A stretch of DNA of 63,489 nucleotides from Planctomycetota bacterium (GTDB lineage: Bacteria > Planctomycetota > Planctomycetia > Pirellulales > UBA1268). Within the stretch, counting starts at the first letter, position 1. Each line of letters opens with the position of its first letter. The notes under the pieces were generated by a model. The model was not told where the DNA came from, searched no databases, and worked only from the letters and a program-made list of their open reading frames with translations. The position numbers and the translations under genes were made by a program. This document shows positions 31,224 through 39,378 of this stretch, one piece after another. Where the stretch lies: the NCBI GenBank assembly GCA_029978905.1, contig JAPOIM010000001.1:159871-223359 (forward strand). Direction: 5' to 3'.

Positions 31224-31853
31224 ATGCCCCCACTCACCCAAACGCTTGCTGCCTCGTTTCCGCCACCTGAGGCCGGCCATCCGCCGCGCCGTCCGTACCG
31301 CGCTCGCGTCGGTCTGGCCACGACTGTGCTGGGGGCCTTGCTCCTCGGCACTGGCTGTGAGATTCGCGACGAACAGGTCCAGTCAGGATCAGTGCAGGTC
31401 AATGCGCGTCGCCTGCTCCCTCCTTCCAACAAAACTGATGGACAGATCGTCAACCATGATGCCCCGACCACGATCGAGTATGTCGAGGGCTACCGCGCCG
31501 GCCTTGAGCGAGCAGCAGCCTCCGGCAAGCCGTTGGTGATCATCTGCCGGGCCAGCTGGTGCCGGTGGTGTGCCGGGCTCTCCCAAGGGATCCTGGCCGA
31601 CCCGGAGGTGATCCAGCGGTCGAGTCGCTGCGTGTGCGTGACGCTTGACGCAGACCGAGATGCCGAGACCTGCCAACGGCTTGGGGTGCGAGGGTTCCCC
31701 ACAGTCATCCTGCAGACGCCCGCCGGCCGCGAGGTCAAACGATTGACCGGCCGGTCCGAAGTCCGCACCCTGGCCGCCGCCATCGACGAAGCCACCGCAC
31801 GCATCGCAGCCGCGGCTCCTCCAACCACCGAAGGCACACCGGTCCTGCGGTAG
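31224..31853 (+). CDS. thioredoxin-like lipoprotein
   Basis: This 209-residue protein has a lipoprotein signal ending ALLLGTGC and, after a 60-residue linker, a thioredoxin-fold domain with the active site WCRWC (about residues 112-116). The cis-Pro loop GVRGFPTVILQTPAGREV follows. This resembles the DsbD-gamma/thioredoxin_7 group that handles disulfides or heavy stress outside the cytoplasm. ATG 31224 was used; the much longer open frame from 30393 is antisense to the TPR gene and is rejected. Neighbouring genes point away from it on the left and toward it on the right. Confidence 0.8.
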   Translation: MPPLTQTLAASFPPPEAGHPPRRPYRARVGLATTVLGALLLGTGCEIRDEQVQSGSVQVNARRLLPPSNKTDGQIVNHDAPTTIEYVEGYRAGLERAAASGKPLVIICRASWCRWCAGLSQGILADPEVIQRSSRCVCVTLDADRDAETCQRLGVRGFPTVILQTPAGREVKRLTGRSEVRTLAAAIDEATARIAAAAPPTTEGTPVLR

Positions 31854-31889
31854 AGCCACATCCGGCCGCACCTGTCGCATCGCGTCCGG

Positions 31890-31909
31890 AAGGCCATGGA
31901 AGGCCTTTT
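31890..31909 (+). terminator. weak candidate terminator between convergent genes
   Basis: A six-base stem (AAGGCC/GGCCTT) with a six-base loop ends in TTTT, in the 66-base gap between the thioredoxin-like gene and the convergent ABC-2 permease. The stem is short, so this is tentative. Confidence 0.3.
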
Positions 31910-31919
31910 CCACGGGCAG

Positions 31920-33590
31920 CTAGAGCGTTCCCGTGGTTCGCCCAGTGAGCAGGTCAAAGGCACCGATCGCTGGCACCAGCATCGCTGTGGTGGCGAACCC
32001 GTAGGCGAGCACAGTGACCAGCAGCACCTGCAGGGTGCTGCCCTGCAGAAACCCTGTGATCGCCACGAAGGTCAGCGACGGCAAGAGCGCCGACGCCCAG
32101 CCGATGGCGGGCGATGGGTTACGAGCCGACAGCGCCGCATAGAGCCCCACAGCTCCTCCCACCACCACCGCCAGAAACGGCGCCAGTTGCAGTTCGAAGT
32201 TGCCGCCAAAGGAGACCATGATCCGCATCACCGTCGCCACACCGACGAAGAGAAACACGACCGTTCCCAAAGCCACGACAATCGCCTGTCGCGAGGAAAC
32301 ATGCGTCAGACCGGCATGCAGACCGAGAACCGCGGAGAAGAAGAGCAGCGTGGCCAATCCAACCGCAAGATAGATCCCATGTTCCAGGGAAGCCTGCCCA
32401 AAAAAGACCAAGACCCCGCAGGCAGCCAACGGCAGCAGCACCATCTCGCGAGCCACATAGAACACACCGGCCAGTTTGCCCCAAACAAACTCCGCAGGCT
32501 CAACGTCGCTCACCAGTAGCAGGTCGAGCGACCCGCGGTCACGCTCGGTGGTCACGCTCGTCACCGCAAGGGCGGTCACCGAAACGAGGCTGGCCAAGGT
32601 CATGGGCAACACCGCGACCGCCAGGGCCAGACGGTCAGGGCGCTGCTGGCCGGATTGCTGCAGGATGCCCCAGATGGCAGCCGCAAAGAGCGCGAGCCAA
32701 GCAACCCGCACAAAGATGATCGCTCGCCCATGGGCCCGCGTGCAGATCTCTTTCCAGAGGACCGGGCGGCTCCACACACGACGGGTGTCGGTGATCGCCG
32801 CCGTCTCGGCACGCACAGCCTCATACCGTGAACCACCGACCAGGTTCCAGGGGCGGAGCCTGAGCGTGGCCACCACCCCAGCGACCACGACCACCCCAAG
32901 GCAGACCGCCAAAAACCCCATACTCCCGCTCGTGCCCGCCGGCTCGATCGCCGCAAAAACAGCCCGCGCAGGCGAGAACGCTGCCGCAGCCGCACTCCCC
33001 CAGACCGAAGCGACCACCTCTCCTGCAGCCGTCCACAGCGAGAGCCCAAAGAGGGTCACCGCGATCGTCTGGAAGGTGGTTTCCTTCCAGAAGGCGATCG
33101 CATTCGCAAGACTGGCCGACGCGATGGCGGCCGCGGCCGTGACGGCAAACAGCCTGGCGAGCTGGAGGTTTGTGACGCCCCCGAACAGCGACACCAACGC
33201 GAACACCGGGATCGCCGAGAGGAGCAGCAACAGCACCTGCAGCAAACTTGCCGCGAGTTTTCCGAGCACAATCTCCGCGTCGGTCAGGCTGCTCACCAGC
33301 AGCAGTTCCAGCGTGCGGCGATCTTTCTCTGACGTCACGCTCACGGCAGACACCGCAGCGGCACAGAGCGTGGCCAGCACGAGTTGCAGCGGGGCGAGAA
33401 TCCTCAGGAGCGTGGCAGCAAAACGCCCCGTTTCACCCGCCGTCTCAATCGACTGCGTGCCGGTGACCACCAGCCAGCAGGTGGCTACGATCAGCAAAAG
33501 CATGCCTGCATAGACCGCCCGGGCGACATACATCGCACGCGACCGCGGGGCGATCCTGAGTTCCCGTTCGAGAACTGCTCCAACTCTCAT
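31920..33590 (-). CDS. ABC-2 type permease with two tandem permease halves
   Basis: This 556-residue membrane protein has about 12 helices. It contains an internal duplication: TSEKDRRTLELLLVSSLTDA followed by EIVLGKLAASL in the first half, and TTERDRGSLDLLLVSDVEPA followed by EFVWGKLAG in the second. This is the characteristic cytoplasmic loop of ABC-2/CcmB-like permeases, which normally form dimers, so one chain may supply both halves. No ATPase gene is adjacent. The nearest (36774) already has its own permease. ATG 33590 has AGGA just upstream. Substrate unknown. Confidence 0.82.
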   Translation of the reverse strand: MRVGAVLERELRIAPRSRAMYVARAVYAGMLLLIVATCWLVVTGTQSIETAGETGRFAATLLRILAPLQLVLATLCAAAVSAVSVTSEKDRRTLELLLVSSLTDAEIVLGKLAASLLQVLLLLLSAIPVFALVSLFGGVTNLQLARLFAVTAAAAIASASLANAIAFWKETTFQTIAVTLFGLSLWTAAGEVVASVWGSAAAAAFSPARAVFAAIEPAGTSGSMGFLAVCLGVVVVAGVVATLRLRPWNLVGGSRYEAVRAETAAITDTRRVWSRPVLWKEICTRAHGRAIIFVRVAWLALFAAAIWGILQQSGQQRPDRLALAVAVLPMTLASLVSVTALAVTSVTTERDRGSLDLLLVSDVEPAEFVWGKLAGVFYVAREMVLLPLAACGVLVFFGQASLEHGIYLAVGLATLLFFSAVLGLHAGLTHVSSRQAIVVALGTVVFLFVGVATVMRIMVSFGGNFELQLAPFLAVVVGGAVGLYAALSARNPSPAIGWASALLPSLTFVAITGFLQGSTLQVLLVTVLAYGFATTAMLVPAIGAFDLLTGRTTGTL

Positions 33591-33747
33591 GCTTTCCTCA
33601 CCTCAAACTGCATCGGCCACCGCACCACGTGCATGGTGCATCCCCACAGACCGCCCCTCGACTCGGAGATGCTAGATGGTCCGTGAACAGTCTTGTAGAG
33701 TACCCTTTTCGCCGCAACTTCTCTCTCTGGAAAGCACGAGTCTCAGC

Positions 33748-35187
33748 ATGGCGAGCATGGCATTCCCTCTTTCGGCAGCTCCTCACGACGCTCACCGCAC
33801 CACGCGTGCCAAGGCTCCCCGCAGCCGCCGTCTGCCGCAGGCTGTCGCAGCCGTCCTCATCGCCGGCTGCCTCGCCCTGCTGAGCGACCGCGTGGCCGAG
33901 GCTCAGGTGACAGCCCAAAGCCTGGTGGGGAAGGCCGTTTCCGGCGATGCTGAGTTTCAAGACATCACCAGTGGCATCAACCGCTTCCGCGACCGCGACA
34001 TTGAAGGCTGTCGCTCGATGCTCGAGCGGGCGTACTCGAGCAATCCGAAACTGCCCCCGCCGGGCGTGCTGATGTCGATGCTGTGGCTGAGCGTCAATCA
34101 GTTGCAGGCCGCCCGCGGCGAACTGGAGCAGACAGTCATCGACTATCCCAGCGACCCCGAGCCGTATCTGATGCTGGGCGATCTCGCGTTTCAGGAACGG
34201 CGGGTGACCGACGCCGAGACCCTCTTTTCACGAGGCGTCGCCCTCACCTCCTCCTTTGAGAGCAATCCCAAGCGGAAACGTGACTTCCAAATCCGCGGCT
34301 ACGCAGGCCTGGCCGCTGTCGCCGAAGCACGCAAGCAGTGGCCACTTGCCGAGGAACAGCTCAAAGGCTGGTTAGACCTCGACCCCGACAGTGGGAGCGC
34401 CCATCAACGAATGGGCGTTGTGCTGTTCCAACTCGGGAAACCAACCGAGGCTCTCGCACAGTTTCGCGAGGCGCGGAATCTCGACTCCAAAGCCGTGCAG
34501 CCCGAACTCGCAATGGCTCGGCTGTACGACGAGAAGAAAGACTCCGACAAGGCTCGTCGCTTGATCGAACTCGCGATCGAAGCGTCTCCTGACGATGCGG
34601 CCGTGCTGCTCGCCTCGGCGCAGTGGTACCTCGGACAAAACGACCTCGAGTCGGCGAAAAAACAGACGGACGCCGCCCTCAAACTCGATGAGAAATCGCT
34701 GGATGCGAAGATCGTCCGCGGCGCAATCGCCCGCGTTGAGCGCGACTACGAAACGGCTGAGGCGTTCTTTTCCTCCGCACACACCCAGTCGCCGCTGAAC
34801 TTTCCCGCGAGCAACTCGCTGGCGCTCGTGTTGATTGAGTCAGACAACGACGAGTCTCGGCAGCGAGCCCTGGAGATGGCCGAGGGGAACGTGGCACTGC
34901 ACCGAGAAAACTCGCCACAGCAGGTCAACGCCCTAACGACCCTGTCCTGGGTGTTTTACAAACTTGGACGCCGTGAAGATGCGGAGCAGATCTTGACGCA
35001 GATCTCGCAGAGCAACCAGCTCACGAGCGACGGCGCCTACTACGTTTCGCGGCTGCTCGCGGACCGGGGCGAATCGCAGCGTGCGGAGGCAATCCTCGAA
35101 CAGGTGCTGGCGACGGAGCCCGTCTTCGCCACCCGCGCCGATGCCGAAGATCTGCTCAAGAGCCTCAAAGACGGCGGGAGCAAGTAA
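33748..35187 (+). CDS. secreted TPR-repeat protein
   Basis: This 479-residue protein has an N-terminal signal-type region (basic, then AVAAVLIAGCLALLSDRVAEAQ) and about ten tetratricopeptide repeats filling the rest, such as PEPYLMLGDLAFQERRVTDA, HQRMGVVLFQLGKPTEALAQ and TLSWVFYKLGRREDAEQILT. It is probably a periplasmic scaffold. ATG 33748 was used. It is divergently arranged with the ABC-2 permease, sharing a 157-base intergenic region that should hold both promoters. No specific partner can be named. Confidence 0.8.
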   Translation: MASMAFPLSAAPHDAHRTTRAKAPRSRRLPQAVAAVLIAGCLALLSDRVAEAQVTAQSLVGKAVSGDAEFQDITSGINRFRDRDIEGCRSMLERAYSSNPKLPPPGVLMSMLWLSVNQLQAARGELEQTVIDYPSDPEPYLMLGDLAFQERRVTDAETLFSRGVALTSSFESNPKRKRDFQIRGYAGLAAVAEARKQWPLAEEQLKGWLDLDPDSGSAHQRMGVVLFQLGKPTEALAQFREARNLDSKAVQPELAMARLYDEKKDSDKARRLIELAIEASPDDAAVLLASAQWYLGQNDLESAKKQTDAALKLDEKSLDAKIVRGAIARVERDYETAEAFFSSAHTQSPLNFPASNSLALVLIESDNDESRQRALEMAEGNVALHRENSPQQVNALTTLSWVFYKLGRREDAEQILTQISQSNQLTSDGAYYVSRLLADRGESQRAEAILEQVLATEPVFATRADAEDLLKSLKDGGSK

Positions 35188-35217
35188 CACCTCGTGTCGC
35201 TCGATGCCGGTCCGCGT

Positions 35218-35676
35218 TCAACGCTGCAGCGTTGCTTCGTGGGCGGAGAGCGACCGCAGCCCACCGAAGTCGAGGCTCGCGCCGCGAAGGGCTTCCGGCT
35301 GCTTTGGAGTGGCTTCTACCGCTGCGGGTGTGGGAGCGGCGGCCGGTACTGGCTCGGGCATCGACGGCTCGGCCTGTGTTGGGACCGGTGACGGCTGAAC
35401 GGGCACGCGGATCGTGATGCCACGCCCTCGAAACTGCCCCACCGCCCCGCGAGGCGCTGGCTGGCCTGCCCGCCGTGCCCGCAGTCGGTCGCTGCGGAGA
35501 GGAATGCCAGGGTAGGCCTCAATAGGGACTTCGAGGCTCGGAAGGCCGATCTGGCTCCCATCACCGAAGTACGTAAACATCTCCACCGCAGATGCCGGCG
35601 CTGCCCCCGAAAGAAAGCAGGTCGCTGCCAGTGCCGACGTCGCCAAGATGTTCCGCAGCCGCGAAAAGCAGCGCAT
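35218..35676 (-). CDS. small secreted proline-rich protein, unknown function
   Basis: This 152-residue protein has a signal peptide (NILATSALAATCFLSGAAPASA) and a mature part rich in Pro, Arg and Ala, including FRGRGITIRVPVQPSPVPTQ. ATG 35676 has GGAG six bases upstream, which supports this start over the longer frame to 35751. No domain was recognised. It converges with the TPR gene, leaving a 30-base gap. Confidence 0.6.
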   Translation of the reverse strand: MRCFSRLRNILATSALAATCFLSGAAPASAVEMFTYFGDGSQIGLPSLEVPIEAYPGIPLRSDRLRARRAGQPAPRGAVGQFRGRGITIRVPVQPSPVPTQAEPSMPEPVPAAAPTPAAVEATPKQPEALRGASLDFGGLRSLSAHEATLQR

Positions 35677-35839
35677 GGGATCTCCTCTCACCAGAGGACC
35701 TCGTGGTCCGGGCTCTTCCAAGGAGGGTATCGACGCAACGAACGTGAGCAATCGATGACACCCACCCGAACCCGTAGACTCCCTCCATTTCGCCTTATAA
35801 GACTGACGCAGGATTTTGAAATGGTATCCTCAGCACATC

Positions 35840-36751
35840 ATGCTGCTGCTTCGCCATAGCCACGCCCTTCCCTGGATCTGCATGGCAGGAGGTGGGGTGA
35901 TCGCTGCGTTGGCAGCAGCTCTGGGAGCCTGGCGAACGCGAGGATCAACCGCGGTCCCTGCGGCACTCTGGGCGACGTGCGGTGCCCTTGCGGTCACCCT
36001 CGAGGCGATGCTCCATGCGGCAGGGTGGCTCACCGATCCTGCTCGCGCCGCATCGGCGCGACTGTGCGTCGTGGCGCTCCTCGTCTGCCCAGCCATGTCG
36101 GTGCTTGGTGCCAAGCGGCCGCAGCACGGCATCTGGCAGGTGATCGTGGCCTCCCTCGCCGTGGTCCTCGCGATGCCCGCGGCATCGGCAGAGTTTGTGC
36201 GTCCAGGATCACCGCCCGTGCTGCATATCGTGGTGCGGGTGTTTCTCAGCGTGCTCGCCGGCATTGGCTGGATGAACTACGTGGGCACGTGGCGAAGGGT
36301 GCCCGCCACGCTCGTGACGCTGGGAGGACTGATCCTGATGCGTGGGTTTCTGCCGGGATTCGATGCCGAACGCGCGGGCGATTCATCATGGCTCGATGCG
36401 AGCGGCGCCTGGCTCCTCGCTGCCGGCGGCATGCTCGCGATCATGCCCCGAGTGGGCTCATCCTCCCGTGCCGACGCGCTCCTCGAGGAAATCGAACGCC
36501 CTTTTCTCTGCCTGCGGGAAACCCTCGGAATCGCGTGGACGATGCGGATCGCCGAACGATTCAATGGCCTGGCTGAGAGCCGCGGATGGCCATGTCGCCT
36601 TGAGGCGGACGGCCTTGAGACTGGCGGCGACCCGCTCGATCGCAGTTGGCATCGCGACGCCGTCCGCACGTTCGAAAGCATCATGCGACGATTTGTGAGC
36701 CTCGCCTGGCTCACTCGCCACCAGCGCGGCCCGACTCCCGCAGAGACATGA
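35840..36751 (+). CDS. multi-pass membrane protein, unknown function
   Basis: This 303-residue protein has about six hydrophobic segments in its first 210 residues (e.g. WICMAGGGVIAALAAALGAW, WQVIVASLAVVLAMPAASA, WLLAAGGMLAIMPRVG). A soluble tail of about 90 residues follows, with amphipathic helices (LRETLGIAWTMRIAERFNGL). I recognise no family. It precedes the ABC transporter pair by 22 bases on the same strand, which suggests co-transcription. ATG 35840 is preferred to TTG 35816. Confidence 0.6.
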   Translation: MLLLRHSHALPWICMAGGGVIAALAAALGAWRTRGSTAVPAALWATCGALAVTLEAMLHAAGWLTDPARAASARLCVVALLVCPAMSVLGAKRPQHGIWQVIVASLAVVLAMPAASAEFVRPGSPPVLHIVVRVFLSVLAGIGWMNYVGTWRRVPATLVTLGGLILMRGFLPGFDAERAGDSSWLDASGAWLLAAGGMLAIMPRVGSSSRADALLEEIERPFLCLRETLGIAWTMRIAERFNGLAESRGWPCRLEADGLETGGDPLDRSWHRDAVRTFESIMRRFVSLAWLTRHQRGPTPAET

Positions 36752-36773
36752 TGCCCTCAGGATCAACTGCCGG

Positions 36774-37757
36774 ATGAACCACGCACGCGTCTCCGACTCG
36801 CCGGCCATTCGGCTCGATGGCCTGAGAAAGCGGTATCCAGGAAGGCCCCCCGTGGAAGCGGTCCGCGGCCTCTCGCTCACCGTGGAGCGCGGCGAGTGCT
36901 TTGGCATGCTCGGCCCCAACGGGGCGGGCAAAACCACGACGATCGAAATCCTGGAAGGCCTCCTCACCCCAGACGCAGGCACCGTGGAGGTGCTGGGACG
37001 TTGTTGGCAGGAACACGAGCGGGAACTGCGGGAACGGATCGGCGTGTCGCTCCAGGAGACGAGGCTCTCTGAGAAGCTCACGCTCCTAGAAACGGTGCGC
37101 CTCTTCCGCAGTTTCTACCGACGCGGCATCGAACCTCTCGATGCGCTCGACCTGGTGGGCCTGGTCCCGAAGGCCCACGCGCGGGTGGGAAAAGTATCCG
37201 GGGGCCAAAAACAACGTCTCGCCGTGGCCACCGCCGTGGTCGGTTGGCCGGAGCTGGTGTTTCTAGATGAGCCCACGTCAGGGCTCGACCCACACTCCCG
37301 CCGGCAGATCTGGGCGATCGTGGAGACGATGCGGGCCGCGGGCACCACGGTTGTGCTGACTACCCATTATATGGACGAAGCGGAACGGCTCTGCGACCGG
37401 CTGGCGATTGTCGACGGTGGCGTCGTGATCGCCGAAGGCACGCCGCAGCAGCTGATCGCGTCGCTCGGCGGCAGCACCGTGGTGGAAGTTGCCGCCCGCC
37501 GCGGCGAGCACGACCGTTTGCCGCTCGACGCCTTGGAAAAGCTGCCTGCCGTGGAGGCCGCCTCGCTCGACGGCGACACCGCGGTGCTGACCACGGCCGC
37601 TCCTCACGATGTGTTGCCAGCCGTCGTGTCGACCCTCACGCACGCGGGCTACGAACTCACCCGCCTCGTCACGCGTCAGGCGAGCCTGGACGACGTCTTC
37701 GTCAAACTCTCTGGGCGACATCTCTTTGACCGACGCGGCGTGCAGGGGGATGCATGA
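36774..37757 (+). CDS. ABC transporter ATP-binding protein (DrrA/CcmA-like exporter class)
   Basis: This 327-residue ATPase has all the nucleotide-binding motifs: Walker A GPNGAGKTTT, Q-loop SLQETRLSE, signature VSGGQKQRLAVA, Walker B LVFLDEPTSGLD, and the switch His in VVLTTHYMDEAERL. A C-terminal extension of about 90 residues (EVAARRGEHDRLPL onward) is typical of the DrrA-type export ATPases. Its stop overlaps the start of the permease gene by four bases (ATGA), so the two form one transporter. Substrate unknown. Confidence 0.93.
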   Translation: MNHARVSDSPAIRLDGLRKRYPGRPPVEAVRGLSLTVERGECFGMLGPNGAGKTTTIEILEGLLTPDAGTVEVLGRCWQEHERELRERIGVSLQETRLSEKLTLLETVRLFRSFYRRGIEPLDALDLVGLVPKAHARVGKVSGGQKQRLAVATAVVGWPELVFLDEPTSGLDPHSRRQIWAIVETMRAAGTTVVLTTHYMDEAERLCDRLAIVDGGVVIAEGTPQQLIASLGGSTVVEVAARRGEHDRLPLDALEKLPAVEAASLDGDTAVLTTAAPHDVLPAVVSTLTHAGYELTRLVTRQASLDDVFVKLSGRHLFDRRGVQGDA

Positions 37758-38845
37758 ACACTCCATCGAACACCCCACGACCGCCCGAAGTCAGCGACCG
37801 CTCCGTCGGCCCTCTGCGTGAGTTGATCTGGAGCCGATTGGTGGAGTTTTGTCGCGAGCCGGAAGTGATCTTCTGGGTGTATGGGTTTCCGATCCTGATG
37901 GTGCTCGCGCTCGGCATCGCCTTCCGTGAGCGTCCGGTGGAAATCCCTCGCGTGGCGATCGTGGTGAACGCCGACAATGGCCTCGCGGTCGAGGCCGCGG
38001 AGAGCCTGCTTGCGGATGAGGGCTTTGACGCTACCGCGGCATCCGAGAGAGATGCGGCCGAACAGCTGCGAACCGCGCGGATCGACCTCGTGATCGTGCC
38101 GGGGATGAGCAACGAGGTGTCGTTTCGCTTCGATCCAACGCGTCCCGAGGCGGTGCTCGCCCGTGACCGAGCGGAATCGGCGATGGAACGAGCCGCAGGC
38201 CGGGAAGACCGCTTGCATCCTCAGGATCAGCTCGTCGAAGAACCGGGCAGTCGCTACATCGACTTTCTCATCCCTGGACTGATGGGCCTCTCGCTGATGG
38301 GAGGCGGGCTCTGGGGAGTTGGCTTCGTCACGGTCGAGATGCGGATCCGGGGGCTTTTGAAGCGGTTCCTCGCCACGCCGATGCGGCGTTGGGAGTTTCT
38401 CCTGGCGGTCATGGCCAGCCGGATGCTGTTCATGATCCCAGAGATGCTCTTGATCGTGCTGTTTTCGGGCTGGCTCTTTGGTGTGAAAATCTACGGTAGC
38501 GTGCTGGCGGTCGCCTTCCTTGTCGTCCTTGGGTCGACCACGTTCGCCGGGCTTGGCCTGCTCGCCGCCTCGCGGGCCCGCACGCTCGAGACCGTCTCGG
38601 GGCTCTTGAATGTGATCATGCTGCCGATGTGGCTTGGGAGCGGCGTGTTCTTCGCACGCGACCGCTATCCTGAGGCAGTGCAGCCTGTGCTGAGGCTCTT
38701 ACCTCTCTCGGCGCTTGTCGACGCGATGCGCGGCGTGATGCTGGAAGGCCTCACGCTGCTCCAGATTTGGCCGGCCGTCGCGACCCTTTTGGTCTGGGGG
38801 TGCGTATCGTTCACCGTCGCCCTTCGTGTCTTCCGCTGGTTGTAA
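37754..38845 (+). CDS. ABC-2 type permease, partner of the preceding ATPase
   Basis: This 363-residue protein has one N-terminal helix, an external domain of about 130 residues (residues 55-185) and a five-helix C-terminal bundle: FLIPGLMGLSLMGGGLWGVG, RGLLKRFLATPMRRWEFLL (the coupling loop), LFMIPEMLLIVLFSGWLFG and so on. This layout matches ABC-2 permeases of the YhhJ/DrrB type. The external domain probably faces the periplasm. It lies 128 bases ahead of the DUF3467 gene, so it could belong to the export-like locus downstream; this is not proven. Confidence 0.9.
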   Translation: MNTPSNTPRPPEVSDRSVGPLRELIWSRLVEFCREPEVIFWVYGFPILMVLALGIAFRERPVEIPRVAIVVNADNGLAVEAAESLLADEGFDATAASERDAAEQLRTARIDLVIVPGMSNEVSFRFDPTRPEAVLARDRAESAMERAAGREDRLHPQDQLVEEPGSRYIDFLIPGLMGLSLMGGGLWGVGFVTVEMRIRGLLKRFLATPMRRWEFLLAVMASRMLFMIPEMLLIVLFSGWLFGVKIYGSVLAVAFLVVLGSTTFAGLGLLAASRARTLETVSGLLNVIMLPMWLGSGVFFARDRYPEAVQPVLRLLPLSALVDAMRGVMLEGLTLLQIWPAVATLLVWGCVSFTVALRVFRWL

Positions 38846-38973
38846 GACGGGGTTGATGCTTCCCTCCTATCGAACTGGTTGAGTTTCGCAGGGGAAGTTA
38901 GAGTGAGTGCCCGGTTCGGCGGGTTCCCGCCACCAGGAACGAGAGTTTTCTTCCAAGAATATGGAGTTTTTCG

Positions 38974-39321
38974 ATGGCAGATCAGCCACAAGCCGCCCCC
39001 GCTCGCCCCGCCGAACCCGTTCAGATGCCGGTTGATGAGTCGCACATCGTGGCGCACTACGCCAACTTCTGCCGCGTCACCGGCACCCCGGAAGAGCTGA
39101 TTGTCGACTTCGGCCTCAACAAGCAGGTCAGTGGCAACTCACCCGACCCGGTCCAGCTCACTCAGCGGATCATCGTCAACTTCTACACCGCGAAGCGTCT
39201 TGCCGGCGCCCTGATGATGGCTGTGCAGCGTCACGAGCAGGCCTTCGGCCAACTCGAACTCGACATCGGCCGCCGCGTGCAGCACCAACAGGCAACCGCC
39301 GGTGCATCGCAGCAGAAGTAA
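38974..39321 (+). CDS. DUF3467 protein
   Basis: This 115-residue soluble protein has the DUF3467 core: YANFCRVTGTPEELIVDFGL, then RIIVNFYTAKRLAGALMMAV and a helical tail. The family is short and widespread in bacteria and archaea, with no established function that I know. An SD-like GGAG precedes ATG 38974. It stands first in a run with two HlyD-type proteins and the M50-HlyD fusion (57 bases to the next gene), so it may be a cytoplasmic partner of that assembly. Confidence 0.85.
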   Translation: MADQPQAAPARPAEPVQMPVDESHIVAHYANFCRVTGTPEELIVDFGLNKQVSGNSPDPVQLTQRIIVNFYTAKRLAGALMMAVQRHEQAFGQLELDIGRRVQHQQATAGASQQK

Positions 39322-39378
39322 GATCGCAGAGGCAGCCGTCAGGCTCAGGTTTTGAAGTTTTTGGAGGCTGGTTGAGCA

